The notes: generated from the letters alone by a model not told the origin. A stretch of DNA of 64,000 bases from Cenococcum geophilum 1.58 (GCA_001692895.1 KV748181.1:4035640-4099639); one strand, 5' to 3'; numbered from the stretch's first letter, positions 48,232 to 60,861 are shown. Translations and numbers: made by a program.

Positions 48232-48502
48232 TGTATAATTACAGCACCTATTATACCAAACGCGTGCTTACGCGTTTGGTATACTAGGTACGCGTTTACG
48301 CGTTTAATGCACCAACTACTTGCTTACGCGTCTGGTGCACTTATAAAGCACTGACTAATTAGGGGGGAGGTGCATTAGTATATAGACCACGTAGTCTGCT
48401 TTATATAATCGACAGTTACCACTATCCTAAAGAGCATACAATACTATACGTATTTCGTGCCCCGGGATACAACTCACTTATACTATTAAATTAGTACAAA
48501 TA
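48232..48502 (+). repeat. Copia-3 3' LTR
   Basis: 271 bp, TGTATAATTACAGC...GTACAAATA; same length as the left LTR. Confidence 0.9.
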
Positions 48503-51500
48503 CCTACCTTATAAACTATAGACTTTCTCTATAATAAAATTGTTACTTCTTACTAAGGAATATTAGTATATAGATATACAGTCTCTAACCTACTAGATAA
48601 CCTTAAAGCCCTTATTAATAAACTTTAATTATCTATTATAGTATATAAAAAAGAGTATATAAAGAAGATATAAGCTTTCTTTATAGACTAACGATTTTAT
48701 AAAAGAGATAATAACTATAACTATAGTAACTATAGTAACTACAGTAACTAATAGAGGCTATATTACTTTATATATAATAAAGAAGGATATTACTTATAAA
48801 AATATATTAAGGAGGAGTAAGAAGAGTTTAAAGCTAAGTTTAGAACTATTAATAGAAATAGGTTTAGTAAATTTAATAACTAATTTAAGAAATAACTTAA
48901 TTAATATATTATAGACTATAAGGATAATAATATTAACTTAAAAAAAAGAACTTAAGGAAGCTTTTTAAGTATTAAGTATTAATATAAGTTATAATGTAAC
49001 TAATAGGAACTTATAACTAAATATTAATTACTTTTATACCTTCTTTAGCTAAGTAGAATAGTATAAAGTAATTTTTATAGCTACTACCCTAGCTAATAAA
49101 GCCTTTAGATATTTAGTTATAACTATAAATAATATAGTACCTCTTATAACTTTCTAGGACCCCTTTACCTATAATATAACTATATCTACGTCCCGCTATA
49201 CTATAAATAACTTTATATGTATAATAATTAATATAGGGGCATCTAAGTAATCTATAGTAGGATATAGCTAATTCTTAGTATTTTAGAGACTTAATACTAA
49301 TATATAAAGCATAGTTAATATATAGTTTAGTATTAAATTAACCTTATTAATTAAATTAGCTAGAATAACTACCCTAATTAGTATAATTAAGTTTTATATT
49401 ATTAAGGTTAATACCCTATTTTTACTCTACTTAATAAATATAAACTACCTATAAATATACTTTAATAACCTAAAAAATATACTAATTACCCCTTAAAGCG
49501 AAGTACTAATTATATACCGCTTTAGCCACCCTTTCCTACTTTAGAAAATATCCCTATATAATTACCTAACTAAGTTATTTAATTAAAACCCTTACTATTT
49601 AACTAATATTAAATTAAAACGATTATATTATTGCTTTAGCTACCCTTTAGTTAAGCGTTTTATATAAATACTTAAACGCTTAGGATATAATATTAATAGT
49701 AAAACCTTAGATTATTTTATACGCTATTATTACTACTATTAAAAATATAGAAAGTTGCCTAGTAGATTTAGATTTACCATATATAATAATATTAACTTTA
49801 ACTATTTAATTATAGTTAATATTATATATATTAGTAGCGTACCTCTTTTATATATTATTAATAAAGGAATATAATTTTAAACTAATAAATAGCTATAAAG
49901 TATTAGCGCTAAGTATATATAGAATATATTATAATATACTAGATTAATATATACCTAGGACCCCCTAATATTATTATATATAATATAGGTAAGAACTTTA
50001 TAAATAAGGAATTTAAATAATACGCTATAATACTTAGAATAGCTATAAGAAGCGTACCTATTAAAGCCTATAATTTAGTTAAAATAGTAAAATACTATTA
50101 TAGCCCCCTCTATTATATATACTATATTATTATTATAAAACTACTAGATATTAGTAAGGATATAGCTTTATAAATAGCTTTTAAAGTAATTAATAATTCT
50201 ATAGGCCCTAACGGCCTTATATTTACCTTACTAGTATTTAAAGCTTACCTATATATAATAGAATCTAATATACCTAATCCTATAGTTATATAATAAGCAG
50301 CAGCTCTTAAAAAGGCTATAGAAGAAGTTAAAAAGCTTAGAGCTAAGCGCTAAGTAATAGATACCCTTAATATGCGTAACAGACCTAAGATAACTATAAT
50401 TTATAACCTACTACTTAACTTACCTATATTAATATAAAGAGAAGGACTTATAGGCTAACTTAGTTACTAGTCTAGTCTATATAACCTACTTAGTATTAAA
50501 AATAAAACCTATACTATATAACTTCCCTATAAACCTACTAACTTCTATAGCACGGTTATAAAACTATATTTAGTAACCCCTAAGATTATAGAGGATATAT
50601 AGCTAGAAAATAATAAGAGCGAACTACCTTAAACTAAGCCTAGACTTCTACCTTAAACTAAGCCTAAACCCCTACCTTAAATTAAGCCTAGACCTTAATA
50701 TATTAAGCGTGGAAGAGGTAGACTATATAAGTACCCTATTAAAGCGAATACTGTAAATATTTTAATATATCTATAAGATAAGGATAATGATTAACTTATA
50801 AATTCTAATTAGTTTATAGTATTACGCTAGAAGGAAATTAAGGGATTATTTAAGAAAGGAGTTTTTAAACTAGTTAACCCTAAAGATATACTATAAAGCA
50901 ATAGAGTATTTAACTCTAAATTTATTAATAAGATTAAGAACCTTACTACTAATAAAGCCTTTAAAAAGTTAAAACTAGTTATATAGGTATATAATAACCT
51001 AGAAAAAGACCTTATATTAACCTAATTACCTATAATCTAACGAGTTAGCTAACGCCTTATTCTCTATATTATAGCTATAACTTAAAATAATAGTATATAT
51101 CTTTACTTATAAGATATCTTATAGGCCTATATATAATTAGCTATAAAACTAAATTAAGACTTCTATATTAGAGCACCTCTTAAATTTAGTATAGCACTTA
51201 GAGCCTTATAAGGTATAATTTTAAAAGTCGTTAGACCTTTATATAGTATCTTTAAGGTAGGCAATTATTAGTTTAAGACTTACTATAATTACTATATTAA
51301 AGAACTAAATATAAGCCAATCTACTTATAACCCCTACCTACTTCACCTTAATAACCCTATAAATTTTGGAATAGTTAGTCTATAGACTAATAATACCCTC
51401 CTACTAGCTAACTTAGTTTTTATAGCTTTAGAATAGGAGAAGATTAAGGAAGCTAAGTTCCTAACTAAGGAATGCGAGTAACTTACGCCAGAGTACCTAA

Positions 51501-52400
51501 TTAAGTTTAATAGAGGCATTATCTAATAATAGGATTACATAATTACGCTTATATAAGAGCGCCAATGCTAGAATTTAACCCTTATTAATATTAAGGAAGC
51601 TATTATAACAACTAGTTCTAGAGGTATTATTTATATAATACTTATACTTAAGGACTAATACATTGCCTAATAAGCAAGAGGAGCCTATATTATGTCTATA
51701 TGCTAGCCTAAAGCTTCTTTTAATTTATCCTACGCTGCCTAGGTAATTAACCCTAATAAGAAAGACGCAAAACTACTTAATAAGAGAATTTAGTGGCAAA
51801 TTAATAACTTAATAAGAGGCTTAAGCTTTATTAAACTTAATATAAAGACACTTTAGCTACTTATATTTACTAATTCCTTATTCGCAAATAATAAGGACCT
51901 TTTATTATAGATTAGATATATCCTAGTATTAGCAGACTTATTAAATAAGGCGAATATTGTCTACTGGTCCTTAGTTAAGTGTAAGAGAGTTACTAGAAGT
52001 ATACTAGCCTCTAAATTATATACTATAGCCTATAGTTTTAATATTAGAGCTGTAATTAAGGCCACAGTTAAATTATAACTTATTATTAGTTTACCGCTTA
52101 TCCTTTATACTAATTCTAAGTTAATTTATAAATGCCTTGTGAAGCTAGGAACTATATAGGAGAAAAGACTTATAATGGTTGTTATATGCCTACGCCAGTC
52201 CTATAAAAGACGCGAAATAGCTAAAGTTAAGTAGATTAATAGAGATAGTAACCCTATAGACGCTATAACTAAAAGTAAACTATTATTAGCCCTTAAGCGA
52301 CTTATTAATATAAACTGACTTAGTTAACTAAGGTATAAGTATAGTAAGGAGGATATATGCAAGCTTAAGAGGATAAGTAGTACTGCTTAAAGTTATATAC

Positions 52401-53218
52401 GATCTCTATATTAAGTAACCGCAATCTATAGCAATCTGCCTGCACCTATAATAATACTCAGCACTATTATAACCTGCGCCGTAATAGTAAGGAAGGAAAG
52501 AGAAGTGCGTATATAGATTTTCAAACTGCATAGTTATAGGATACTAGTTCTTCGCATTTTCTAAAGTACTCCTAGTATAGCTAGAATATATTATATTATA
52601 ATAGTGGATGTATTATAAAGGAGGCTAAGGTGCTAGTGGTAAGCGAGTTAATAGCGATTTTCTATACTAGGGATAGAAAATTGTAATTAGTTAATAGAAG
52701 TTATAGGAGAATACGTAAAGAGCTTTATCCTTTATAACGTGTAGATTTAAAAGATTTAAAATCTATTTATAATACCGTATAGTATATATTATTATAATAT
52801 ATATATTCTGCACGTTATTAAAGCATACTAATAATTAATATACGTAGTAATAAATATATTAAGGAATTTGCGAAGCGTATTGTTAATATATTACTAAAAT
52901 ATACTAAAACCGTTTTTTACACTAAATAGTATTACTAGGTATTTAAAAAGTCCCTATTATATACGGAAAGCCGTATACTTTTTATCTCCTTTATAAATAC
53001 GGATTTAATTAAAGGTAGTAACCACGTTAAGTTTTATAAAGTATTACGCTTTTACTAAGTAGTTAAGTGTTTCTTAAAGTAGAGGAATTAGATATTAGTT
53101 TTAAATTATAATTAGTAAGTTCTTTAATTAACGTCTGATACGGATCCTATCTAGGCCTACGCTGACTACTCTATACACAAGGGAAACTTATAAATTAACA
53201 AGAAGAAAACCCTTGTTG
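52401..53218. other. RIP-degraded sequence of unknown origin
   Basis: About 800 bases of AT-rich sequence. It holds an inverted copy (52655-52720) of a ~70-bp palindrome-containing segment also found at 22510-22580 in the DIRS-order element. No protein frame recognised. Confidence 0.4.
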
Positions 53219-54075
53219 ATGTAGGGGATGGAAAAACCCTATGAGCCACCTCAGTAGGATAAAAAACCCCTGTTTTGCCATGTCCGTCCGTAGCGGCGGC
53301 CCTACGGGCCTACGGCTACGTCCTGTCCTCCTTAGATGATTCGAACTCCTTAGGAACCACTACTTCCTTTACCAGGACATACAGTCCTTACCTAATTTGA
53401 TCGCTATACTGTTGTTTCCTATATCTTAGCCATCCCCTATGTGCTATTTCTTGTTTGACCATTGCCATATACGCTATGCCTCCCCCCCCCTAAGGCCTAT
53501 TGAAGGCGTAAGGGGGATTCATCTATAAACTACCACCACACTATACCATAAGGCGAGCGGGACGTGTATACCTGGGTATCTTTTGTGCCTAGGCCCTAGT
53601 CACTAGGCCCTCGCCAAGGGTCACCACTCCTTAAGAGGAGACAGGAAAACCGTACGGTGTCGTCTAGGCTGCCAGGTTTTTTTTTGGTATTTGATAGTTA
53701 ATGGCGAGTAACCGCATGCTCCGCGGGCGATCGCCCTGGGGGTTAGGAGGGGCCGTATATTTACTCGTTGCTCGTCCGTTCGCAATAGCTCGTTTGTTGA
53801 TAGGAGGTCGTCGATGCTTTCTATTGGGGGTTAGGGGATGCTATCGAATGCCGCGCATCCATGTTGGATCGTATAGGTGCTTAGCAGGGGAACAGTAATG
53901 GCTGTATTGTGTGAAGGGGTACCATCTGTAGTAGTTTTCGAGATCTCACCATCCCATGTGAAAACCTTTCACTACGCCCCATGACGCACACAACCACCAC
54001 CAGGCCCACCAACACGCTGTGCGACGTCTCTGCGTTGGCTCCACGTACAGGTGCAGAGTCCGATTTTGACGGCCT
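53219..54075. other. GC-richer, non-RIP island between degraded elements
   Basis: About 860 bases with normal CpA/TpG, including a run CCCCCCCC near 53483, CGGCGGCCCTACGGGCC near 53293 and the inverted pair GTAGGGGATGG (53220) / CCATCCCCTA (53430). A 65-codon frame at 53701 has no motif. It may be the LTR or untranslated region of an element, or a small non-autonomous insertion; I could not pair its ends. Confidence 0.4.
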
Positions 54076-55060
54076 TTAAATTATAATTATATTTAGGGCT
54101 TAATAATTAATACAAAACCTTAAGCTTCCTTTAGGTTTCTTATTAAATAGTATAGGTAAGGTAAATAGCAATTAACTAGGGCAAATAGATCCTTTCCTTA
54201 GGTGCTCTTTAAGGTATTATTATATTATAAGCAGTTCTTCTTGCGATATACCATATAATAGGCTAAACTTTAGCGTTATACTAGGTTTAAGTTCTATCTT
54301 AAAATTATATTTATTTTAATATAGGGGTAATTAGTTTATAAATTATTTCTTAAACGTATTAATTAAATTATAATATTCTTTAGGTATAAGAGGACGTAGG
54401 TTAATATATTGCTTTAGTTTTAACGCCTTTTTAATATCTTCTATTGTTATAGTAAAGATCTTATAGTTTCGTTTTCTTACTAATAAATAAAAGGGTACTG
54501 CTTATATTATATAAAATTTAAGGGGTTTTAGTATAGCGTCTTAACATTCTTTACTACAGTTAGCAGTTGTAGCCTTATTATTTTGGTTTAGAGTCTATAG
54601 TAAGGGCAGTTTGTATTATATTAAATTTAAATAATCTTATATATATTTATAGAGCAGGTAGTATTTTAAACAATAGCTTTAATAGTAAGTTATATAGAAC
54701 CTTAGTATTTTTTTAACCTAGCTAATTAAAAGATTATATTATTTTAGCTATCTATATCTAAGTATTACTTTATAATATTTTAGAAGTATTATAAATAGGG
54801 AAACGTATTTAAGGTATTTACCTATTTATAATTTTACAAGAGCGTAGTACGTTAGTTCGCTATATATTAAGGGTTTACTATTAAAGCCTTATAGGCTATA
54901 GGGCTTATTAAGTTTCTTTAAATTTAGGCGTTAGGTTTTTACATAATTTATATTAATAAAGCCTATATTAGTAGCTCCGCTATTTATTAGAATTTATACC
55001 TCCTTTTATTTTTTAAGTATTTAAATAAAACCTTTACCGCACATGCAACCTTACTAAAAG
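54076..55060 (-). mobile_element. Gypsy protease-RT fragment, minus strand
   Basis: Minus-strand frames include LVQR-SLAYYMVYR then GSICPS and LPILFNKKPKGSLRFCIN, the start of a Ty3/gypsy RT. It is cut off just after this motif at about 54.08 kb, where the non-RIP island begins. Confidence 0.7.
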
Positions 55061-55708
55061 GTAGCTCCACACTTCTAAACTTACGCATACCCATCTTACC
55101 ATCAAAAACAATCGATTTTCCAACTTTTAAGACCTAATTCCTACTACCTAGCGAGCTAGAGGTGGATTTATTTGTCGTTTTACCCTCTTTTCCCAATAGA
55201 AAATTTTCTTTAAGGGTGGCCCTAGCTTATAAGCGAGGCACGGACGGGAACACTAAAACTACTACTACTACTACCACTAATACCAAAACTGCAAAATAGG
55301 AGCTAGTTTTTCTACTACCTTTTAGCCTAATCTCCCTAGAAATCTTCTAGTAGGATTAGTAAGGAAAAAGGGTATAAGGATAGTAAAAACTAGGGAGCCT
55401 TTTTATAAGATGCCGAAACCTAATAGGTATAAAAAAAACAATAACCTCTTATAGAAATAAGTGACAATAAGTCTACTTTTACTTTCTCTGCCCCTTCTCC
55501 TTCTCCTGGCCTATTTGGGACAGGAGAAAAAAGAGGACATCCTCAGTCTTCTACCGAAAAAGAAAACCAAAAACCTGTAAAAAAGATAACAAAACTTATA
55601 ACTTTTACGGCTGGTATACCTAGTATATCCTTCCCTCCCCTTTCTCCAGAATAACACCTATAAAAGGCCTTAGAAAGCCTAACCCAGGCCTATAAAGGGC
55701 TAGAAGAA

Positions 55709-55738
55709 GAAGAAGAAGAAGAAGAAGAAGAAGAAGAA
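55709..55738. repeat. (GAA)n microsatellite in LINE ORF1
   Basis: Ten or so GAA units coding for Glu in the ORF1 frame. Confidence 0.95.
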
Positions 55739-55789
55739 AAAAATAAGTTAAACAGCTAGAGGACTATACACGCAGTATCCTAGTAGGAN

Positions 55790-55976
55790 AAAATCCCTTT
55801 ATAAAAGGGAAAGAAAAGANAAAANAAGTNCTAAAAGGACTAGTNGAAGAAGTAAGAGCTCTCCGTAAGGAGGTGGCCCCTACTAAAGAAACCTACGCAG
55901 AGAGGCTAAANAAGGACCTCCCTNCTTNNTCCTNNCTACCNTCNTTATNACTACNNTNTCCTACNCCTTCTACTTC
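55790..55976. other. Stretch with ambiguous bases (N)
   Basis: Scattered Ns inside LINE ORF1. Confidence 0.98.
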
Positions 55977-57122
55977 TACTAGAAGTAAGAAAAAGCAGCT
56001 ATAAGAAAGAAAGCTAGTCCTAATTATAGACGAAAAGGACTAACCCCTAGATACCTTCTCTATACGAAATAAAGTTAATTAACTATTTGTATTAAAATTA
56101 TAAGTAAAAAAGCCAGTTTTAGTATTGATAGCTAGAACAAAAGAAAAATAAAATATTCTCCTTATAACTATAGAAGAGTATAATGCAGATTTCTTAGTTA
56201 AATATAAGGATATCTAGTATAACTGCTTTACCTTTTAAAGAGAACAAAAACTAGAATTATAGGTTTAAATTATAGCCTATGGGGTTCCTACCCTACCTTT
56301 CCTAGGAGAAGGAGGCTTTAAGCTCCTAAAGGAAGAAATTGAGACCTTTAATCCTATAAGGATATAAGGACTACCTAGATGGATTTTATCTAGTGAAAAA
56401 AGACACAATCTATAGACCAGATTTGGCTTTATAGTTTTTACTATAGAGAATGAAGAAAAAAGACAAGAAATCCTTAAGCAAAAAGAGATATTAATTGTAG
56501 GTACAGCTACTAAGGTAGTAAAATACCTCGAAGTCTCTCCTACTACACAGTGTAAGAGCTGCTAAAAATTTGGCCATATAGGAGACAGGTACTCTACTAG
56601 GGCCTATAGATACTGTGCAGCTATATATTTATCTAAAGACTATTTCTGTTCTACCTGTATAATAATAGGCAAGCCTTGCCAGCATACTACCCCTCTTTAC
56701 ATTAATTGTAAAGAAAAACACTTTACTAATAGTAAAGACTGCGAGACTCTTAAAGCAGCTAAACTAGTACGCGAAGAAGATTCTATAAAAGAATAAAATA
56801 GATAGGATTCTAGAAGGAGGCAACTCCTACTAGGCTCTTAAAAAGATATTAGAGAGTAAAAGGATAGAAATAAATTATAAAAGGACAGGGACAGGTATTA
56901 GGATTTCTTATAGTTTTTCCTACCGTTTTCTTATTCCCTGGTAGTTGCAGTACCTTAGTATTTTATTAAGGAGCTATATACCCTTAGGGGTTTATAAACT
57001 ACTAGGATATAGCTATTAGTATATATTAAGCTGCCTAGAAAGGATTTATGTATATAGAACTATAGCGCCATAGCCTAGAGGCTGCATACGCAGTATTGTA
57101 CGTAGTATAATACAACGGACCT

Positions 57123-57143
57123 AAAAAAAAAAAAAAAAAAAAA
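57123..57143 (+). repeat. Poly(A) tract at LINE 3' end
   Basis: About 21 consecutive As after CAACGGACCT. Confidence 0.9.
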
Positions 57144-57231
57144 GTCTTAAAAATAGATCGCGCTTTAGGGTATATATTAGTTTTATAAAGTTTTAAATAC
57201 GAAGTATAGTTAACTTTAGAGAATAAGTCTA

Positions 57232-57418
57232 TATTATAGTACGTGCTAACTATTAAGGTACGATATACGAGGTGACCGTATATAATTGATAAACGATATC
57301 GTATAAGGATCTATATAAGAGGTAAGGCGATATATATACACGTCGCTTAGGGGTTAAGTCTATGCTCGTGTTATAACAACACTAAGTTATAATAACGTAT
57401 TAGGTTAGTGCCGTAATA
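57232..57418. repeat. TRIM-2 left LTR, RIP-mutated
   Basis: 187 bp, TATTATAGTACGTGC...GCCGTAATA. Confidence 0.92.
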
Positions 57419-58303
57419 GTATATCCCCCTTTTAAGGCGAGCTCCTATAAGCTAAGTAACGGCAGTAAAAATACTAAAGTAAAAAAAATAGACTATATCT
57501 ATCCTTATCCTTCCAGTTCTTAAAGGTTCTCATCCTTCCAGTCCTTAAAGGTCCTCGTCCTTACAGTCCTCGGACCCTCCTACCTATATCCCTACTATAT
57601 CGCTTTCTGCTAGTACTTGTCTTAAGCACTAAATAAAGCTGAAGGCGAAGGGGTAAAATAGAGGGGACGAAAAAAATTTAACCGCAGGGCGTGTGGCGGA
57701 TATTAATACTCAAAAGGCTCAAACTTGCGGAGATTAAGGTTAAGGCGTAGACTTAAAAGGCTCGGAGTGTAGAGATCAAGGTTAAAACGTAGATTCTTGT
57801 CGCGGTAAACTTAAAGTAGTATTTATACAGATTTGAAGACGGAGACGGAGAGATGGGGATAAAGAGGAGATCGGTAACCTATAGTCTTATACTGTAATTA
57901 AGATATAAGGAATATAGCCCGCAGGGTGTCTCCCTGCAGCTAGCTTGGAAACTTAGATATAAAGTAGTAGCATAGCTAGAAACGGACTTGGAGACTAAGA
58001 CTAAGACGAGGAACTATAGCCCACAGGGTGAACTCCCTATAGCCAGCCTAGGAAACTCAGGTGAAGACTAAAAAGAGGAACTATAGCCCACAGGGTGTCT
58101 CCCTGCAGCCGGCCTAGGAAACTTAGGTAAATAGAGAGATCGGCTTAGGTACTCGAATAGATTTGACAGAGATTTTACTGGGTCGGTATTAATGTAGAAT
58201 GAGGGTAAGAATCCCGCCTGGGGTAGGGTCGTAGCTTTAGAATGTAGCTTTGGAATAGTAGAAACAAAGCCCTACCGGGGGCGTATAAGATGACACGACA
58301 TAC

Positions 58304-58490
58304 TGTCACAGTACGTGCCGACTGTCAAGGTACGATGTACGAGGTGACTGTATATGATTGATAAACGATGTCGTGTGAGGATCTATGTAGGAGGTGAGGC
58401 GATATATATACACGTCGCTCAGGGGTCAGGTCTGTGCTCGTGTCATGACAAAACTAAGTCATAACAACGTATCAGGTCAGTGCCGTGACA
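58304..58490. repeat. TRIM-2 right LTR, intact
   Basis: 187 bp, TGTCACAGTACGTGCCG...GCCGTGACA; proper TG/CA ends. Confidence 0.92.
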
Positions 58491-58495
58491 GTCTA

Positions 58496-59860
58496 TTTAT
58501 TATATTAAAGGTCCTTATTAATTTATTAACACATTATAGCAAATTTAGATAGGGTTTTTAGTAATTTTTTACCTACTAGCTAGGCTCTAATCTTATCTAA
58601 AATAACTCGTTAAAGGGTAGTAACTTTAGCGGCTTTATTTTAATCTAGCTCGCTAATAAAGCTTAAAAATTCTAAAAAGAAGCTAGTAAAGTCTCGGTTC
58701 CGTTATTGTAGGGTTTTAAGTTTAGTAATAGCTAACGTAACAGCCACCCCAACGAGCCAGCCACCCGATTGAGCTACCCAAAATTACACTAAAATCAGCT
58801 ATCTTTAGATATTAATAACTCCACCACCACTTAATAAATAATTATAAAATTAAGTATTTAAGTATTTAAGTAAATCATTTGTAAGTTTAAATATCAAAAA
58901 CTTAATTATTTAACTTGTAGCTTAAAATATTTATAAAATTGTATAATTTTTTAATTTTTTATTAGTAAAAGCATAACTTTAGTAGAAATCATAATAATTA
59001 AAATTAAAAAGTTTATTATATTAGTAGTATAAGTATATAAGTATTTATTTTTAAAATTATAAAATTATTTATTAAGTGGTGGTGGAGTTATTAATATCTA
59101 AAGATAGCTGATTTTGGTGTAATTTTGGGTAGCTTAATCAGGTAGCTGGCTCGTTAGGGTGGCTGTTACGTTATATATTTACGGCTAGCGTTATTATATA
59201 TTTATTTTAGTAAAAAAATTAAGATTTTAAAATTAATAAAGGTGCTGTTATAGAAGAACGGGTCTATAGTTTATATAGCATCTTTACTTAAATAAGATAT
59301 TCTATAGCTAATTTTACTAGCTTTAGTAGGGTATTAGTTATAGTTTATTAAAAGTTTAAAACAGAGCTTAGTTATAAAGGGACGTAGGTTATTTTAATTT
59401 CTATTAAATATTAAAGGGTTAGGGAGCTTTTTAGATTTTATAGTAGGTACTAGGTTTATTATAGATATAGGTTAAGCTATTATTACTAGTTTAGGATTTA
59501 TATTTAATAGGTTAGGTTTATATATAGTTATTTTAATTTTATTTATAGGTATTACTATTAGGGTTTTTAGTATAAGTGCTTTAAGGTTACGGAGTTCTTT
59601 ATAGATTACTCCTATTAATTGCTAGTACTAAGCTTCTAATATTACTTACTATTAGGCTAAAGCATCTATAAAGAACTGTTGTATTATAGTTAACTGTTCC
59701 CTAACTAGGGCTATAATGCTTATAGTTAACATAAGGGGTTTAAGTTTATTTGCTATTTTAATAGTAGTTGTTTTAACGTAATATAATATAAGGGCGCAAA
59801 GAGACTTTAGGGAAGATTTAAAGGAATAATATAAATTCTATCTAAATCTAAGGGTATATA
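58496..59860 (-). mobile_element. Gypsy gag fragment, minus strand, interrupted by MITE-C
   Basis: Minus-strand frames read KLPNPLIFNRN then NLRPFITKLCFKLLINYN, KISYRISYLSKDA and, beyond the insert, LKTL-RNRDFTSFFLEFLSFISELD, the fungal retrotransposon gag pattern. The frame continues across MITE-C. A possible LTR lies to the right (59861-60050) but was not paired. Confidence 0.75.
58735..59171. mobile_element. Foldback miniature element with ACGT ends (MITE-C)
   Basis: 437 bp, starts ACGTAACAGCCACCC and ends GGGTGGCTGTTACGT; long inverted arms with an AT-rich centre; TA at 58733-58734 and 59172-59173. Same end type as MITE-A and MITE-B. Confidence 0.88.
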
Positions 59861-60118
59861 GCTCTTGCTAAGAACAAGATGTTATATAAATAAGAGAATT
59901 ATATAATTAAATAATTAGGGGTCTTAGTAGTTAATACGTACGTATATACATACGCGGTCTTTAACGGACTTCGGTAGAATTTGATTAAAGCGTTAGAATT
60001 TATCTGTCAAGTGTTTTACTAAGACATTCCTATATAACTAGGCTAGTCCTATTATATCTAATATCCGTAATTATAGGGGAGTAACTATTAGCTATAATAA
60101 ACTAATATAGTTAGTAAA
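59861..60118. other. AT-rich stretch, possible LTR of the gypsy gag fragment
   Basis: About 260 bases, no coding signal. It includes TACGTACGTATATACATACG. Position just upstream (minus strand) of gag fits a 5' LTR, but no second copy was found. Confidence 0.3.
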
Positions 60119-60861
60119 ATGGCTCCACTAGTTTAGTAAACCTTAGGCGCCTCTCTAGTAAACCCTTAATTAAATCCCCTAATAGCTAAGTAAAATTAAA
60201 AATAAATAAAATCCCTCCTTACCGGCGAACCATACCTAGGCCGCTGTAACTACGCTCCTATAGTATAGGGAACCTACCCCCCTTAAGATAATAACTGGGT
60301 ATATAATTATAATATAACCAAATATAGAAAAAGCAGAGGAGCTTAGGAGATAATTAGAAATAGAAGTTTTTACGAAAATTCGCAAAGAGGTTTATAATGC
60401 TATTATAATCCAATACCTTAGGAGCAGAGATATTAGAGTTACCCTAAAGGACTAATAGGTAAAGGAACGAGCTATAAGGGTAGGGGATAAGCTAGGAGAA
60501 CGTATTGGCATAAAAGTACTTTATAAAGATTACCCAGTTAAAGTCCTAGTGGTCCCCCTAAGTTTTAGGGTAAAAAAAAACGCTAGGCAGATAATACAGC
60601 AACTATATATAAGATAGTAAAACAAACAGAACGCCTTATACTAGGACTTAAATTTACTTAAATTTAATAGCTTATATAGGAAAATATATATAATAAGAAT
60701 AATAAAAGGATATAAGGGTCGCTAGAGACTTGCTAGGGAGACGCTAGTTAAACGCATAGCTCCCTTATTATCAGCATATATATACTAGGAATATAAAAAC
60801 TCCTTATTTAAAAAGGTATTATTATAAATGGCCTTATATATAATATAAGGCTCTATAACTA

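Larger units (their letters stand above)
43440..48502 (+). mobile_element. Ty1/copia LTR retrotransposon (copia-3)
   Basis: 5063 bp with two 271-bp LTRs and TSD cctac (43435-43439 and 48503-48507). Internal plus-strand order: gag, CxxC knuckle (RCFICGKEEY near 44.74 kb), protease (IIDIGTSKKSTIGY near 45.16 kb), integrase (YCSFC-KYGRSLSRFKF near 45.71 kb), RT (VPQGVRIFNLRFINEI near 46.87 kb; KPLYGVLEAGNHWFK near 47.21 kb). Integrase before RT gives copia order. RIP stops are dense but CpG and GGAC strings survive. Confidence 0.9.
42481..52400 (+). mobile_element. Older copia element, split by copia-3
   Basis: The left part has a gag frame (FPTILKGLALDHFYIN near 43.17 kb) that resembles copia-3 gag (STILRGLALNYYYTN). 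After copia-3 the same element resumes with a frame parallel to copia-3 gag (ALINKL-LSIIVYK), then RT (LQTNNTLLLAN-like, near 51.39 kb), RNase H and ITKSKLLLALKRLI (near 52.28 kb). It is a more strongly RIP-mutated relative of copia-3. Outer LTRs were not identified, so both ends are approximate. Confidence 0.72.
55061..57145 (+). mobile_element. Tad-like LINE copy: ORF1 with zinc knuckles, ORF2 missing, poly(A) end
   Basis: Plus-strand frames give a Ser/Lys-rich start, a (GAA)n Glu tract at 55709-55738, then a gag-like ORF1 with EVRALRKEVAP and a triple cysteine array CKSC-KFGHIGDRYSTRA ... CSTC ... CETL near 56550-56755, typical of Tad-clade ORF1. Endonuclease and RT expected after it are almost absent; about 250 bases later the copy ends in an A-run at 57123-57143. 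Ns occur at 55790-55976. Confidence 0.75.
57232..58490. mobile_element. Short non-autonomous LTR element (TRIM-2)
   Basis: 1259 bp with 187-bp LTRs and TSD gtcta (57227-57231 and 58491-58495). The 885-bp interior has no coding frame but three tandem-like copies of a ~50-bp unit with ATAGCCC-CAGGGTG and CTCCCT-CAGC (57910-58125) and three copies of CCTTCCAGTCCTTAAAGG-like units (57510-57575). The left LTR is RIP-mutated (TATTATAGT against TGTCACAGT), the right one is not. Confidence 0.9.

Noticed and set aside
53701-53898. 65-codon open frame in the GC-richer island
   Set aside because: No motif, no conserved start context, and Gly/Arg/Leu composition typical of chance frames in GC-rich DNA.
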